A program made the position numbers and the translations under genes. 40,458 bases of DNA from assembly GCA_016183225.1 (NCBI GenBank), contig JACPEZ010000031.1:1-40458 (forward strand), in the 5' to 3' direction. Under the pieces are notes generated by a model. It was not told the origin of the DNA and did no database searches. It was given only the letters and a program-made list of their open reading frames with translations. The stretch comes from Candidatus Daviesbacteria bacterium (lineage in GTDB: Bacteria > Patescibacteriota > Microgenomatia > Daviesbacterales > UBA10151). Positions 22,301-29,482 of this stretch are shown here, piece after piece (within the stretch, counting starts at the first letter, position 1; the number at the start of each line of letters is the position of its first letter).

Positions 22301-22746
22301 AGATAGATGATATTAAAAAATTGCGGGAGGAGACAGGAGCCGGGATTGCCGACTGTAAAGAGGCCCTGAAAGAGAGCAATGGAGATATGGCTAAAGCTAA
22401 AGGGTGGTTAAAACAACGCGGAGTTATGATTGCATCAAATAAAACTAGTCGGCCAACAGGTGCCGGAATAGTTGATACTTACATCCACCATACACTAAAT
22501 AGCGGCGCAACAGTAGTTATGGGAACAGAGACTGATTTTGTTGCACGCAACCCTGAATTTAAAGAATTTGCACACGATATTGCTCAACAAGTTACCGCTA
22601 GCGGTACACAACAGGTTGAAAATTTATTAAAAGAGCCATGGATTAAAGACGACACTAAATCTATTGGCGATCTGCTGAACGAAAAGATTGCTAAATTCGG
22701 AGAGAATATTACAATTCAGGAAGTTAAGAGATTCGAAGTTAAATAA
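22297..22746 (+). CDS. tsf: Elongation factor Ts (short form)
   Basis: Nucleotide exchange factor for EF-Tu. Seen: N-terminal UBA-like domain (IKKLREETGAGIADCKEALKE) and the TDFVARN motif that contacts EF-Tu. At 149 residues it has one core subdomain, as in other short bacterial EF-Ts, rather than the 280 of E. coli. Overlaps rpsB by four bases. The usual next gene, pyrH, is absent. Confidence 0.94.
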   Translation: MKIDDIKKLREETGAGIADCKEALKESNGDMAKAKGWLKQRGVMIASNKTSRPTGAGIVDTYIHHTLNSGATVVMGTETDFVARNPEFKEFAHDIAQQVTASGTQQVENLLKEPWIKDDTKSIGDLLNEKIAKFGENITIQEVKRFEVK

Positions 22747-22748
22747 TA

Positions 22749-23303
22749 ATGGATCCAATACTTACTGAACCAAGCCAAAAAATAGATGCAGCCTTGCATC
22801 ATTTCAAGATGGAGATTGCCGGGATCAGGGCCGGTAGGGCTAATCCGGCCTTGATAGAAAATATCCCGGTGGAAGCTTATGGAGGAAAAATGAAACTGGT
22901 GGAAGTTGGCAATATTTCCGCTCCACAACCGACTCTTTTAACAGTTCAGGTTTGGGATGCCTCAATTTTGGATACGGTCATCAAGGCCATTCAGGAAGCC
23001 AACCTGGGGTTAAATCCATCAAATGAAGGGACTTTAATCCGCTTGCCCATTCCGCCACTTACGGCCGAGCGACGCGAAGAATTTATTAAGCTCTTGCATC
23101 AGAAAATAGAAGAGGCGCGGGTTTCCATCAGGCAAACCAGACATGATTTTAGAAATACCTGGAAAAGTTCCCAGGAAGCAGGCGAGTTCGGTGAAGATGA
23201 GTTTTTCAGAAGAGAAAAATTGTTACAAGAGCTCGTGGATAAAAAGATACTAGAGATAGAGCAGTTAGGAAAAACGAAGGAAGATGAATTAACACAATTA
23301 TAA
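22749..23303 (+). CDS. frr: Ribosome recycling factor
   Basis: Splits post-termination ribosomes with EF-G. Seen: IRAGRANPALIENIPVEAYG, the central PLTAERREEFIKLL hinge region, and the C-terminal helix with ELVDKKILEIEQL. 184 residues, normal. It begins two bases after tsf; in most bacteria pyrH lies between the two. Confidence 0.96.
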   Translation: MDPILTEPSQKIDAALHHFKMEIAGIRAGRANPALIENIPVEAYGGKMKLVEVGNISAPQPTLLTVQVWDASILDTVIKAIQEANLGLNPSNEGTLIRLPIPPLTAERREEFIKLLHQKIEEARVSIRQTRHDFRNTWKSSQEAGEFGEDEFFRREKLLQELVDKKILEIEQLGKTKEDELTQL

Positions 23304-23405
23304 TGTCAAAGTTCAAATGTCAAATTTCAAATCAATATCAAATGAATAAATATTAAAACTTTTGAAATTTAGATTTCATTTGTAATTTGGATTTTGGAAT
23401 TTTTA
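23304..23405. repeat. Inverted array of TCAAATT-type 7-base words before rseP
   Basis: Left half: GTCAAAGTTCAAATGTCAAA and onward; right half: GAAATTTAGATTTCATTTG and TTTGGATTTTGGAATTTTT, approximately its inverse. No gene inside. It ends at the rseP start codon. Words related to the AAAGTTC repeat in topA. Confidence 0.7.
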
Positions 23406-23407
23406 GT

Positions 23408-24478
23408 ATGTTGTTTTCAATCATAATTTTTGTATTAACTTTATTAGTTTTAGTAGTTATCCATGAATTTGGGCATTTCCTGCTGGCCAAAAAATTTGGC
23501 ATTAAAGTTAAAGAATTCGGGTTTGGCATTCCTCCCCGCTTGTGGGGCAAAAAGATCGGGGAAACCATTTATTCCATTAACTGGCTGCCTTTCGGCGGTT
23601 TTGTCAAACTGCTGGGGGAGGAAGATCAAAAAGAGGGTTCTCCCTCCCGTAATTTTGCCCGCAAACCGGTTTTCCAGCGAATAGTGGTTGTTATTGCGGG
23701 TGTGGTGATGAATTTGATTTTGGCCTGGGTGCTTTTTTACATTGTTATTGCGGCCCAAAATTTTCGGGTAATTACCCCTGCTCTGGAACCCGGAGTTTAT
23801 ATTGGTAGAGTGGAAGAAAACTTTCCGGCTAAAGAGGCCGGAATAAAACCCGGGGACAGGCTTTTGTCTGTGGACGGTAAAGCAGTTTCCTCTTTTGATG
23901 AGGCCAGGAGTTTAATCAAGGAGAAAGAGTCAGCAATTTCACTGCAATTGCAGGATAGTAAAGGAGTAAGAGAAGTTGTGCTGACTGCTAAAGAAGTTGG
24001 CGGAGAAAGATTAATCGGAGTGGTCTTTGCCCCGTTTTTAATTAAAGAATATAAAACTCCGGTTGAGAAAATATTTTCCGGCATAACTTATTCTTTTGAT
24101 TTAACCAGATTAACTTTCATGGGGCTTGGCAAAACCATTACTCAATTAATTTCCGGACAGTTTGGACAGGTGTCCCAACAGGTCAGCGGGCCGGTAGGTA
24201 TTGCCGCCATGTCCGGTGAAATTTTGCAGGGCGGCTGGCAGGCAGCTATACCGTACCTATGGTTTGTGGGGATAATCTCTCTAACTCTGGCTATTTTTAA
24301 CATTTTTCCCATCCCGGCCCTGGACGGGGGGCGGTTGCTTTTTCTTTTAATAGAGGCCCTAACCGGCAAGAAAGTTAAATCTGAAATAGAAAATCTTATA
24401 CATCAAGTCGGCTTTGCCATTTTAATTACCCTGGCTCTTTTAATTACCTATTCCGACATTAAAAAGTTCTTTATTTAA
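23408..24478 (+). CDS. rseP: RseP-type site-2 membrane metalloprotease
   Basis: Intramembrane zinc protease that cleaves membrane-bound regulators. Seen: HEFGH zinc motif in the first membrane helix (His19, Glu20, His23), a PDZ domain (about residues 125-185, AGIKPGDRLLSVDGK), and the third zinc ligand in NIFPIPALDGGR near residue 305. I start at the ATG at 23408 (356 residues); the in-frame TTG at 23387 lies inside the repeat array. Confidence 0.93.
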   Translation: MLFSIIIFVLTLLVLVVIHEFGHFLLAKKFGIKVKEFGFGIPPRLWGKKIGETIYSINWLPFGGFVKLLGEEDQKEGSPSRNFARKPVFQRIVVVIAGVVMNLILAWVLFYIVIAAQNFRVITPALEPGVYIGRVEENFPAKEAGIKPGDRLLSVDGKAVSSFDEARSLIKEKESAISLQLQDSKGVREVVLTAKEVGGERLIGVVFAPFLIKEYKTPVEKIFSGITYSFDLTRLTFMGLGKTITQLISGQFGQVSQQVSGPVGIAAMSGEILQGGWQAAIPYLWFVGIISLTLAIFNIFPIPALDGGRLLFLLIEALTGKKVKSEIENLIHQVGFAILITLALLITYSDIKKFFI

Positions 24479-24484
24479 TGTAAC

Positions 24485-24513
24485 TTGACAAAAGTAATGT
24501 AAAGTGGTATAAT
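24485..24513 (+). promoter_or_regulatory. Consensus promoter of the third VapBC module
   Basis: TTGACA (24485-24490), exactly 17 bases, TATAAT (24508-24513): a perfect match to the sigma-70 consensus. The antitoxin ATG is at 24521, so the message should start at or next to the start codon. Confidence 0.85.
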
Positions 24514-24520
24514 GTAATGT

Positions 24521-24772
24521 ATGACATATTTAGTATCAATTACCTCACAGGGGCAAATTAGCATTCCAATTCAGCTTCGTCGAAAGTTTGGTTTAGAAAA
24601 AACCCAAAAAGCCATTGTTTCGGATGATGCAGATAAAATAATTATTGAACCGGTTCAGGATTTCTTAGAACTTAAAGGATCACTAAAAACTAAAATAAAG
24701 AAAACTCCAAGACAAATCCGCCGTGCCTTTGAAGAATATTTAGCACAGGAAGCAATCAAGGGCCTAAGATGA
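24521..24772 (+). CDS. AbrB-type antitoxin
   Basis: An 83-residue protein with the SpoVT-AbrB hairpin domain: LVSITSQGQISIPIQLRRKFGL, then DADKIIIEPV, and a basic C-terminal helix (RQIRRAFEEYLAQEAIKGLR) as toxin-binding tail. Overlaps its toxin gene by four bases (ATGA). Confidence 0.88.
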   Translation: MTYLVSITSQGQISIPIQLRRKFGLEKTQKAIVSDDADKIIIEPVQDFLELKGSLKTKIKKTPRQIRRAFEEYLAQEAIKGLR

Positions 24773-25155
24773 ATAGAGTGGTTCTTGATACGAATGTTTT
24801 TTTGCGCATTTTATTAAATGATATACCGGAGCAAGTAAAACAGGCAGAAAGAATTCTTCAGCAGGGGAAGACAGGAAGAAGAATTTTAATTGTTCCCCAA
24901 GCCGTGATTTTTGAGATAGCTTTTGCTCTTGAAAAAATTTACTATTTCCCTAAAGAAAATATTATTGATAGATTAAGCTCTATTCTTTCTTCCGGTTATT
25001 TTCAAATTCAAGACAGTGATATCTTTAAAGATACGATTGAAATTTACAAACAAAAAAATTTATCATTGGTAGATTGTTTTCTATATGCATTTTCCTTAAA
25101 AAACAAGGCAGAACTTTTTACTTTTGACAAAAATTTGCAAAAATTTAAAGAATAA
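24769..25155 (+). CDS. vapC: VapC-like PIN-domain toxin
   Basis: A 128-residue predicted ribonuclease: VVLDTNVFLRIL (first Asp), VIFEIAFALEKIY (Glu), SLVDCFLYAFS and LFTFDKNLQK (remaining acidic ligands). Third VapBC-type module in 25 kb; its partner and the first module's partner are of different families, so the three are not recent duplicates. Confidence 0.9.
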   Translation: MNRVVLDTNVFLRILLNDIPEQVKQAERILQQGKTGRRILIVPQAVIFEIAFALEKIYYFPKENIIDRLSSILSSGYFQIQDSDIFKDTIEIYKQKNLSLVDCFLYAFSLKNKAELFTFDKNLQKFKE

Positions 25156-25176
25156 GATAGAGAGTTAAATAATTTC

Positions 25177-25692
25177 ATGGAAGGTTTATCACCCGAAGGC
25201 CTTACAACCGTAAATAGAGAATTATTTAGAAAGATATATAGACTATTTCCTGATTCTGGCGACCGCCTTATAACTTTTAAGAAGGGAAACGAATTAGTGG
25301 AGATGGGAAGAATTTTACATCCTGATGAAGGAAGGGAGGAAGAAGATTTTCCCCTCGTTCCAGTAACATTGTCTCGCCCTCTGGTAAGTTTTATGATTGC
25401 ACATCAAGGGATTTTAGTTCCCGTTACCACTCCATATGGCATTCTTTTAGATCTATGCATTGGTCAAGATGGTAGATTATGCCACTTTAGTAATTTTTAC
25501 GACTTTGACAGAAGAGGTAATGGCGTAAAGCACGAAATAGTAGATCCCGATACGACAGACTATGGTTCTCCGGAAGAAGCTATTCTGAATGTAATGGGCA
25601 AGGAATTTGTAGATCAAGTTCCACGGCTTGAATTTGTGCCTAAAGAAGATGATACCAGAGTTGTGCCTTTAACGATCGGGATTATGAAATAA
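25177..25692 (+). CDS. Hypothetical soluble protein
   Basis: A 171-residue protein with no recognised domain, no signal peptide and no membrane helix. The middle (VTLSRPLVSFMIAHQGILV and a YGILLDLCIGQDGRL strand) looks like an alternating beta fold; the C-terminal part is acidic. A TTAAAT six bases before the ATG could be a -10 box, but no -35 box is clear. It follows the third VapBC module and precedes the T-box region without an obvious link to either. Confidence 0.6.
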   Translation: MEGLSPEGLTTVNRELFRKIYRLFPDSGDRLITFKKGNELVEMGRILHPDEGREEEDFPLVPVTLSRPLVSFMIAHQGILVPVTTPYGILLDLCIGQDGRLCHFSNFYDFDRRGNGVKHEIVDPDTTDYGSPEEAILNVMGKEFVDQVPRLEFVPKEDDTRVVPLTIGIMK

Positions 25693-25753
25693 TAAGGGGT
25701 ACTTTAAGTGAGATAGAACAGGGAAAGTGGAATAGACTAAGAAGATAAAGGAT

Positions 25754-25783
25754 TTGCTTTTTGTTTTCTATTTGTGTTAGTAT
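25754..25783 (+). promoter_or_regulatory. Promoter of the T-box/csaA transcript
   Basis: TTGCTT (25754-25759), 18-base spacer, TAGTAT (25778-25783) with an extended TGT directly before the -10. The leader would be about 170 bases. Confidence 0.6.
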
Positions 25784-25890
25784 AAAATCATTAAAAGCTA
25801 TGAAGGAGTTTCCCGCTCTGGAGCTGAATGCGAAAAGCATTTCCGTTGGTTACGTAACAACTTAAATTGAGAAGTAATTAAGGTGGTACC

Positions 25891-25920
25891 ACGGTTCGAC
25901 AAGCTCACCGTAAACGGGCT
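25891..25920. repeat. GTTCGACAAGCTCACCG word in the T-box antiterminator loop
   Basis: The loop between the two antiterminator helices is unusually long and contains GGTTCGACAAGCTCACCG followed by an inverted CGGGCT. From memory, GTTCGACAAGCTCACC is a dispersed repeat word in many bacterial genomes including CPR; here it appears to have inserted in a tolerant loop. Confidence 0.45.
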
Positions 25921-25957
25921 AGCACCGTCCTTATAGATTTTAAGGAGGTGCTTTTTT
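25921..25957 (+). terminator. T-box terminator that also hides the ribosome binding site
   Basis: Stem of AGCACC-(G)-TCCTTA with TAAGGA-GGTGCT, loop TAGATTT, six T. The descending arm contains AAGGAGG (25942-25948), the ribosome binding site of csaA, and the T run ends one base before the ATG. The hairpin can therefore block both transcription and translation. Confidence 0.9.
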
Positions 25958-25958
25958 A

Positions 25959-26312
25959 ATGGTAAAACCACAAATTACATACGAAGATTTTGAGAAGATA
26001 GATATTCGCATTGGGCGGATAGTTAAAATTGAGGATTTTCCCGAAGCCAGAAAACCCAGTTATAAATTATGGATAGATTTTGGGAAGGAAATTGGGGTGA
26101 AAACTTCCAGCGCCCAATTTGTCAAAAACCAAACCAAAGAACAGTTACTAAATAAACAAGTGGCCTGTGTGGTCAATTTTGCGCCTCGCCAGATTGGGCC
26201 GTTTACTTCGGAAGTTTTAACTTTGGGCCCTGATGACGGAACAGATGATCCCAGCAACTGGGTTGCCCTAACCACCTTGAAGGATGTACCATTAGGAAGA
26301 GAGGTAAAATAA
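25959..26312 (+). CDS. csaA: CsaA-like tRNA-binding protein
   Basis: A 117-residue OB-fold protein of the EMAP-II/Trbp111/CsaA type. Seen: DFEKIDIRIGRIVKIEDFPEA, IDFGKEIGVKTSSAQ and VACVVNFAPRQIGPF, strongly like CsaA. The domain also occurs at the C-terminus of MetRS and N-terminus of PheT; the protein dimerises, binds tRNA and has been described as a secretion chaperone in Bacillus. Control by a T-box is not something I know for this gene and points to a role in tRNA charging or transfer. Strong AAGGAGG ten bases before the ATG. Confidence 0.9.
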   Translation: MVKPQITYEDFEKIDIRIGRIVKIEDFPEARKPSYKLWIDFGKEIGVKTSSAQFVKNQTKEQLLNKQVACVVNFAPRQIGPFTSEVLTLGPDDGTDDPSNWVALTTLKDVPLGREVK

Positions 26313-26322
26313 TATGAGAAAT

Positions 26323-26463
26323 TTAGCGTTTGACTGAGCGGGAGGAACTCTTTTTATTTTCGGAAAGTTTATAGGCGATATAGGTTAACAACACAACAAT
26401 GAGAACAAGGGCTGTTGAAATTTGTGTATTAGTTACAAAATTGAGAAAATCAAAATTATTCAT
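26323..26463 (-). CDS. Tiny one-helix membrane protein, module B
   Basis: A 46-residue product (MNNFDFLNFVTNTQ start), one membrane helix (about residues 15-32), and a polar basic tail ending SRSVKR. Its ATG overlaps the stop of the two-helix gene upstream on the same strand (ATGA), which argues that both are real. The tail resembles those of the tiny proteins in modules A and C. Function unknown. Confidence 0.6.
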   Translation of the reverse strand: MNNFDFLNFVTNTQISTALVLIVVLLTYIAYKLSENKKSSSRSVKR

Positions 26464-26666
26464 TTTACAAACTTTCTTTCTATGAATGCAGTAAGCATAA
26501 GAAACACTATACCAAGGATAATATTTTGTGTCAAGAAGCCCATGGTTTTGATACTAAAAATATTGGTAAAATTAGGAGTGATGAGGACAACAGCAAACCA
26601 TGCAGCAGAGAGATTACCTGTAACAGCAGATAGGGCTTTCAGAAATGCGCGTTTCTTTTTAGTCAC
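26460..26666 (-). CDS. Small two-helix membrane protein, module B
   Basis: A 68-residue protein starting at GTG 26666, with a basic N-terminus (MTKKKRAFLKA), the motif TGNLS before or within helix 1, a short loop with TPNFTN, helix 2, and a basic end (ERKFVK). A TAGAAT -10 box lies six bases before the GTG. Same plan as modules A and C. It is transcribed away from proS, whose start is only 15 bases distant. Confidence 0.65.
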   Translation of the reverse strand: MTKKKRAFLKALSAVTGNLSAAWFAVVLITPNFTNIFSIKTMGFLTQNIILGIVFLMLTAFIERKFVK

Positions 26667-26669
26667 AAA

Positions 26670-26678
26670 TATATTCTA
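26670..26678. promoter_or_regulatory. Overlapping divergent -10 boxes for proS (+) and module B (-)
   Basis: Plus: TATATT 26670-26675, five bases before the proS ATG. Minus: TAGAAT (complement of 26673-26678), six bases before the GTG of the two-helix gene. The -35 regions are weak. Both messages would be leaderless and the two promoters cannot easily be used at the same time. Confidence 0.45.
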
Positions 26679-26680
26679 AC

Positions 26681-27889
26681 ATGAAATATTCTTTAACTTT
26701 CCCTAAAACATTAAAAAAGGCTCCGAGCGGAGCGCAGTCGCTAAATCATCAGTTGCTTACAAAAGCCGGTTTTATCCATCAGGAAATGGCCGGAGTTTAT
26801 ACATATTTGCCTTTGGGATGGAAAGTGTTGGATAAAATTTCCGATATTGTCCGCGAGGAAATGAATTCTATCGGCGGACAGGAATTAGTTATGCCTGCTC
26901 TTCATCCCGGAGAACCATGGAAAAAAACCGGTCGGTTCAACTCATTTGATGTGTTATTTAAACTAAAAGGTGCAGCCGGAGCAGATCTAGTTTTGGGTCC
27001 CACCCACGAAGAGATAATCTATCCGCTCCTTTCCGAATACATTCAATCATATAAAGATTTACCGCTGTATCTTTATCAAATTCAGATGAAATTTAGAAAT
27101 GAACCGCGGGCCAAAGCCGGCATACTGCGAGGCAGAGAATTTTTAATGAAAGATCTGTACAGTTTTCATACCAGCGATGATGATAGGGATGCATATTATC
27201 AAAAGGTTAGAGAAGCTTATTTTAAAATTTTTAAACGGTTAGAATTACCGGTGGTCAAGACTAAAGCCAGCGGAGGCACCTTTTCCGATTTATCAGAAGA
27301 GTTTCAAACCATTACCCCATCGGGAGAGGATATTGTGTTGGTATGCAAGGATTGTGGCAGCGCCACCAATCGGGAAATTACAGAGGATAAAAAGTGCTTG
27401 GATTGCGGGGGCAGTTTAAAAGAAGAAAAGGCCATTGAGGTGGGAAATATTTTTCCTTTAAAGCGGGCATATGCGGAAGTTTTTGATTTGAGTTTTACTG
27501 ACAAGGATGGCCAGAAAAAAATAGTTTCGGCCGGATGTTATGGTTTGGGGATTTCCCGGACCATGGGGGCAATGGTGGAAGTTTTTCATGATGACAAGGG
27601 GATTATTTGGCCGGAGAGTGTAGCACCGTTTCAAGTGCATTTGGTTGGACTTGATGGGTTGGGAGAAAAGGAGTATAAACTGTTTTTGGCGGAAGGAATT
27701 GAGCCACTTTTTGACGATCGTCTAAATTTGTCTGCCGGGGAAAAATTTGCCGATGCTGATTTAATTGGGATTCCCTACAGAGTAGTTGTTTCCAAAAAAA
27801 CCCAAGACAAACTGGAAGTTAAAAAAAGATCTGAAAAGCAAACCCAATTTGTGAGTTTACAATCTCTGCTGGAAATGTTAAAATCCTGA
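26681..27889 (+). CDS. proS: Prolyl-tRNA synthetase, short form without editing insert
   Basis: Charges tRNA-Pro. Seen: class II motif 1 region (AGVYTYLPLGWKVLDKI), motif 2 with RNEPRAKAGILRGREFLMKD, motif 3 GCYGLGISRTMGAMVE, and a shortened C-terminal anticodon-binding domain. The residues between motifs 2 and 3, where bacterial enzymes carry the roughly 180-residue INS editing domain, are short and hold a CxxC...CxxC ribbon (CKDCGSATNRE, CLDCGGS). 402 residues. Possible mischarging with Ala is therefore not corrected in cis. Confidence 0.95.
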   Translation: MKYSLTFPKTLKKAPSGAQSLNHQLLTKAGFIHQEMAGVYTYLPLGWKVLDKISDIVREEMNSIGGQELVMPALHPGEPWKKTGRFNSFDVLFKLKGAAGADLVLGPTHEEIIYPLLSEYIQSYKDLPLYLYQIQMKFRNEPRAKAGILRGREFLMKDLYSFHTSDDDRDAYYQKVREAYFKIFKRLELPVVKTKASGGTFSDLSEEFQTITPSGEDIVLVCKDCGSATNREITEDKKCLDCGGSLKEEKAIEVGNIFPLKRAYAEVFDLSFTDKDGQKKIVSAGCYGLGISRTMGAMVEVFHDDKGIIWPESVAPFQVHLVGLDGLGEKEYKLFLAEGIEPLFDDRLNLSAGEKFADADLIGIPYRVVVSKKTQDKLEVKKRSEKQTQFVSLQSLLEMLKS

Positions 27890-27894
27890 AACTT

Positions 27895-28932
27895 ATGATA
27901 ACTAAAAATATTAGCAAGCTGGCAAAATCTTTGGTTGAGGTGACTGTGACTGTTCCCTGGACTGATCTGGAACCCAAATGGAATGAAACTCTGCAAAGAT
28001 TATCTGCTGATGTGGAACTTCCCGGATTTAGAAAAGGGGCGGCACCTGCCAATATGGTGGAGCAAAATCTGGGAACCAAACTTCAGGATGAAGTTTTTAA
28101 AGTTAGCTTCCCAAATTTTTTAATTGAAGCTTTAAAGGGAAGCGATATCATCCCCATTGATTATCCCAAGTACGATTTAATCTCTTTTGTCAAAGGCCAA
28201 AACCTGCAGTTTAGGGCTACCATTACCAACAGGCCGGCTGTGACAGTGGGAAATTATAAAGTTATCAGAGCCACCAGACCGCCCATTAAACCTGTGACCG
28301 AAGAAGAAGTAAATAAAGTTATTGATGATTTATATAAGAGATGGAAGGTAAAACAGCCTGCGCCAACCCAAACCAATACTATTAATTTTCAGTCTAACGG
28401 ACAGACAAGCGGACCTGATGATACTTTCGCCAAAGCTATGGGGGCACTATCCCTCATTGATCTGAAAGACAAAGTCAGAAAAGACCTGGAAGCTAATGTT
28501 ACTTACAACAATGAGCTGGATTATGAAGAGGCCATTTTGCAGGAGGTTGAAAAAATTACCACAGTGGAAATGCCGGATATTTTAATTTCCGATGAGTTAA
28601 ACAGGATGCTGGTTTCCTTGCAGCGGCGGGTGGCTGACATGGGACTATTATTGGAAGATTATTTGAAATCCCAGGGAAAAACTCTGGAGCAATTGAAAAG
28701 AGAATGGATCCCCCAGGCCGAGCGAAATGTCCGGATGGAGCTGGGCCTTGCCGAAATTGCCAGACAGGAGAATGTTTCTATCACGGATCAGGAGCTGCAG
28801 GCGGAAATTGATAAAATTCAAGATGCCCGGATCAAGCAGCAGTTTAGCGCCCAGGAACCACGGCTGCAACTTCGTCACTCCTTAAGGCAGGTGAAAACTC
28901 TGGATCTTCTGAAAAAACTGGTGGGCAGTTAA
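27895..28932 (+). CDS. tig: Trigger factor lacking the PPIase domain
   Basis: Ribosome-associated chaperone. Seen: N-terminal ribosome-binding domain with the signature PGFRKGAAP (Gly44-Gly48), and a C-terminal helical substrate cradle (about residues 150-345, QRRVADMGLLLEDYLKSQGK and following). The FKBP-like prolyl isomerase domain that normally lies between is missing, so the protein is 345 residues instead of about 430. It is five bases after proS and directly precedes the HIT gene. Confidence 0.92.
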   Translation: MITKNISKLAKSLVEVTVTVPWTDLEPKWNETLQRLSADVELPGFRKGAAPANMVEQNLGTKLQDEVFKVSFPNFLIEALKGSDIIPIDYPKYDLISFVKGQNLQFRATITNRPAVTVGNYKVIRATRPPIKPVTEEEVNKVIDDLYKRWKVKQPAPTQTNTINFQSNGQTSGPDDTFAKAMGALSLIDLKDKVRKDLEANVTYNNELDYEEAILQEVEKITTVEMPDILISDELNRMLVSLQRRVADMGLLLEDYLKSQGKTLEQLKREWIPQAERNVRMELGLAEIARQENVSITDQELQAEIDKIQDARIKQQFSAQEPRLQLRHSLRQVKTLDLLKKLVGS

Positions 28933-29265
28933 ATGGAAGAATGCATCTTTTGCAAAATCATCAATAAAGAAATACCTAAAGAGTTTAGGTTTGAATCTGA
29001 TACTCTGGTTGCTTTTGATGATATTAGCCCTTCAGCAGATGTCCATATTTTGATTGTTCCCAGGGTTCACATCGAGAAAATGCTGGATTTAAATAAAAAC
29101 CACAGCAATTTACTTGTCCAAATTTTTGAGGTGGTAAATCGACTGGTTCAAGAAAATAATTTGAGCGGTGATTCTTATCGGCTGGTGGTCAATGGGGGCA
29201 GGGCTCAACACGTACCCCATTTACATTTTCATCTGTTAGGCGGACAATGGAAGAAGATGGTTTAA
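28933..29265 (+). CDS. HIT family hydrolase (HinT-like)
   Basis: A 110-residue nucleotide hydrolase, probably acting on purine nucleoside phosphoramidates. Seen: CIFCKIINKEIP at the N-terminus and the catalytic histidine triad HVPHLHFHLLGG at the C-terminus. Its ATG follows the tig stop with no gap. Confidence 0.93.
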   Translation: MEECIFCKIINKEIPKEFRFESDTLVAFDDISPSADVHILIVPRVHIEKMLDLNKNHSNLLVQIFEVVNRLVQENNLSGDSYRLVVNGGRAQHVPHLHFHLLGGQWKKMV

Positions 29266-29284
29266 AGGAGGTGTATTTTGACTA

Positions 29285-29482
29285 ATGTCAATTATTGTAA
29301 AAGCCGGTCCCGGAGACTCAACAGACTCGGTAATTAGAAAATTCCAAAAACGGGTGGTGGCTGAAGGCCTGGTGCAGGAAATCAGAGAAAGATCTGTTTA
29401 CAGGAAGCCTTCACAACTCCGTCAGGAATACCTGGCGGAAAAACGGCGCAAAATTATGAGGTCTCGAAGGTACAATGGATAA
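29285..29482 (+). CDS. rpsU: 30S ribosomal protein S21
   Basis: A 65-residue basic protein of the small subunit, involved in initiation. Seen: VIRKFQKRVVAEGLVQEIRE and RRKIMRSRRY, typical of S21. A strong AAAGGAGG lies 13 bases before the ATG, a rather long spacing. It overlaps the yqeY start by eight bases. Confidence 0.93.
   Translation: MSIIVKAGPGDSTDSVIRKFQKRVVAEGLVQEIRERSVYRKPSQLRQEYLAEKRRKIMRSRRYNG

Larger units (their letters stand above)
25790..25957 (+). promoter_or_regulatory. T-box riboswitch controlling csaA
   Basis: The T-box core AAGGTGGTACCACG (25880-25893) is present. AAGG (25880-25883) pairs with CCTT (25929-25932) and ACGG (25891-25894) with CCGT (25925-25928), leaving the seven-base TGGTACC bulge that binds the tRNA acceptor end. 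TGGT predicts a tRNA with A at position 73. Competing with it is a 12-base-pair terminator (25921-25952, one bulged G) ending in six T. Upstream, AGCT/AGCT and GGAG/CTCT pairs with loop TTTCCCG may form a very short stem I; I cannot assign the specifier codon, though CCC/CCG (Pro) in that loop would fit proS nearby. Confidence 0.92.

Noticed and set aside
14664..23405. Repeat arrays as CRISPR
   Set aside because: Units are only seven bases, contiguous, AT-rich and arranged as inverted repeats; there are no spacers and no cas genes. The Cas2-like fold at 8204 is part of a PaaX-type regulator.
26422..26679. Plus-strand 85-codon frame opposite module B
   Set aside because: The minus strand has two coupled membrane-protein frames with a promoter; the plus-strand product has no sensible pattern.
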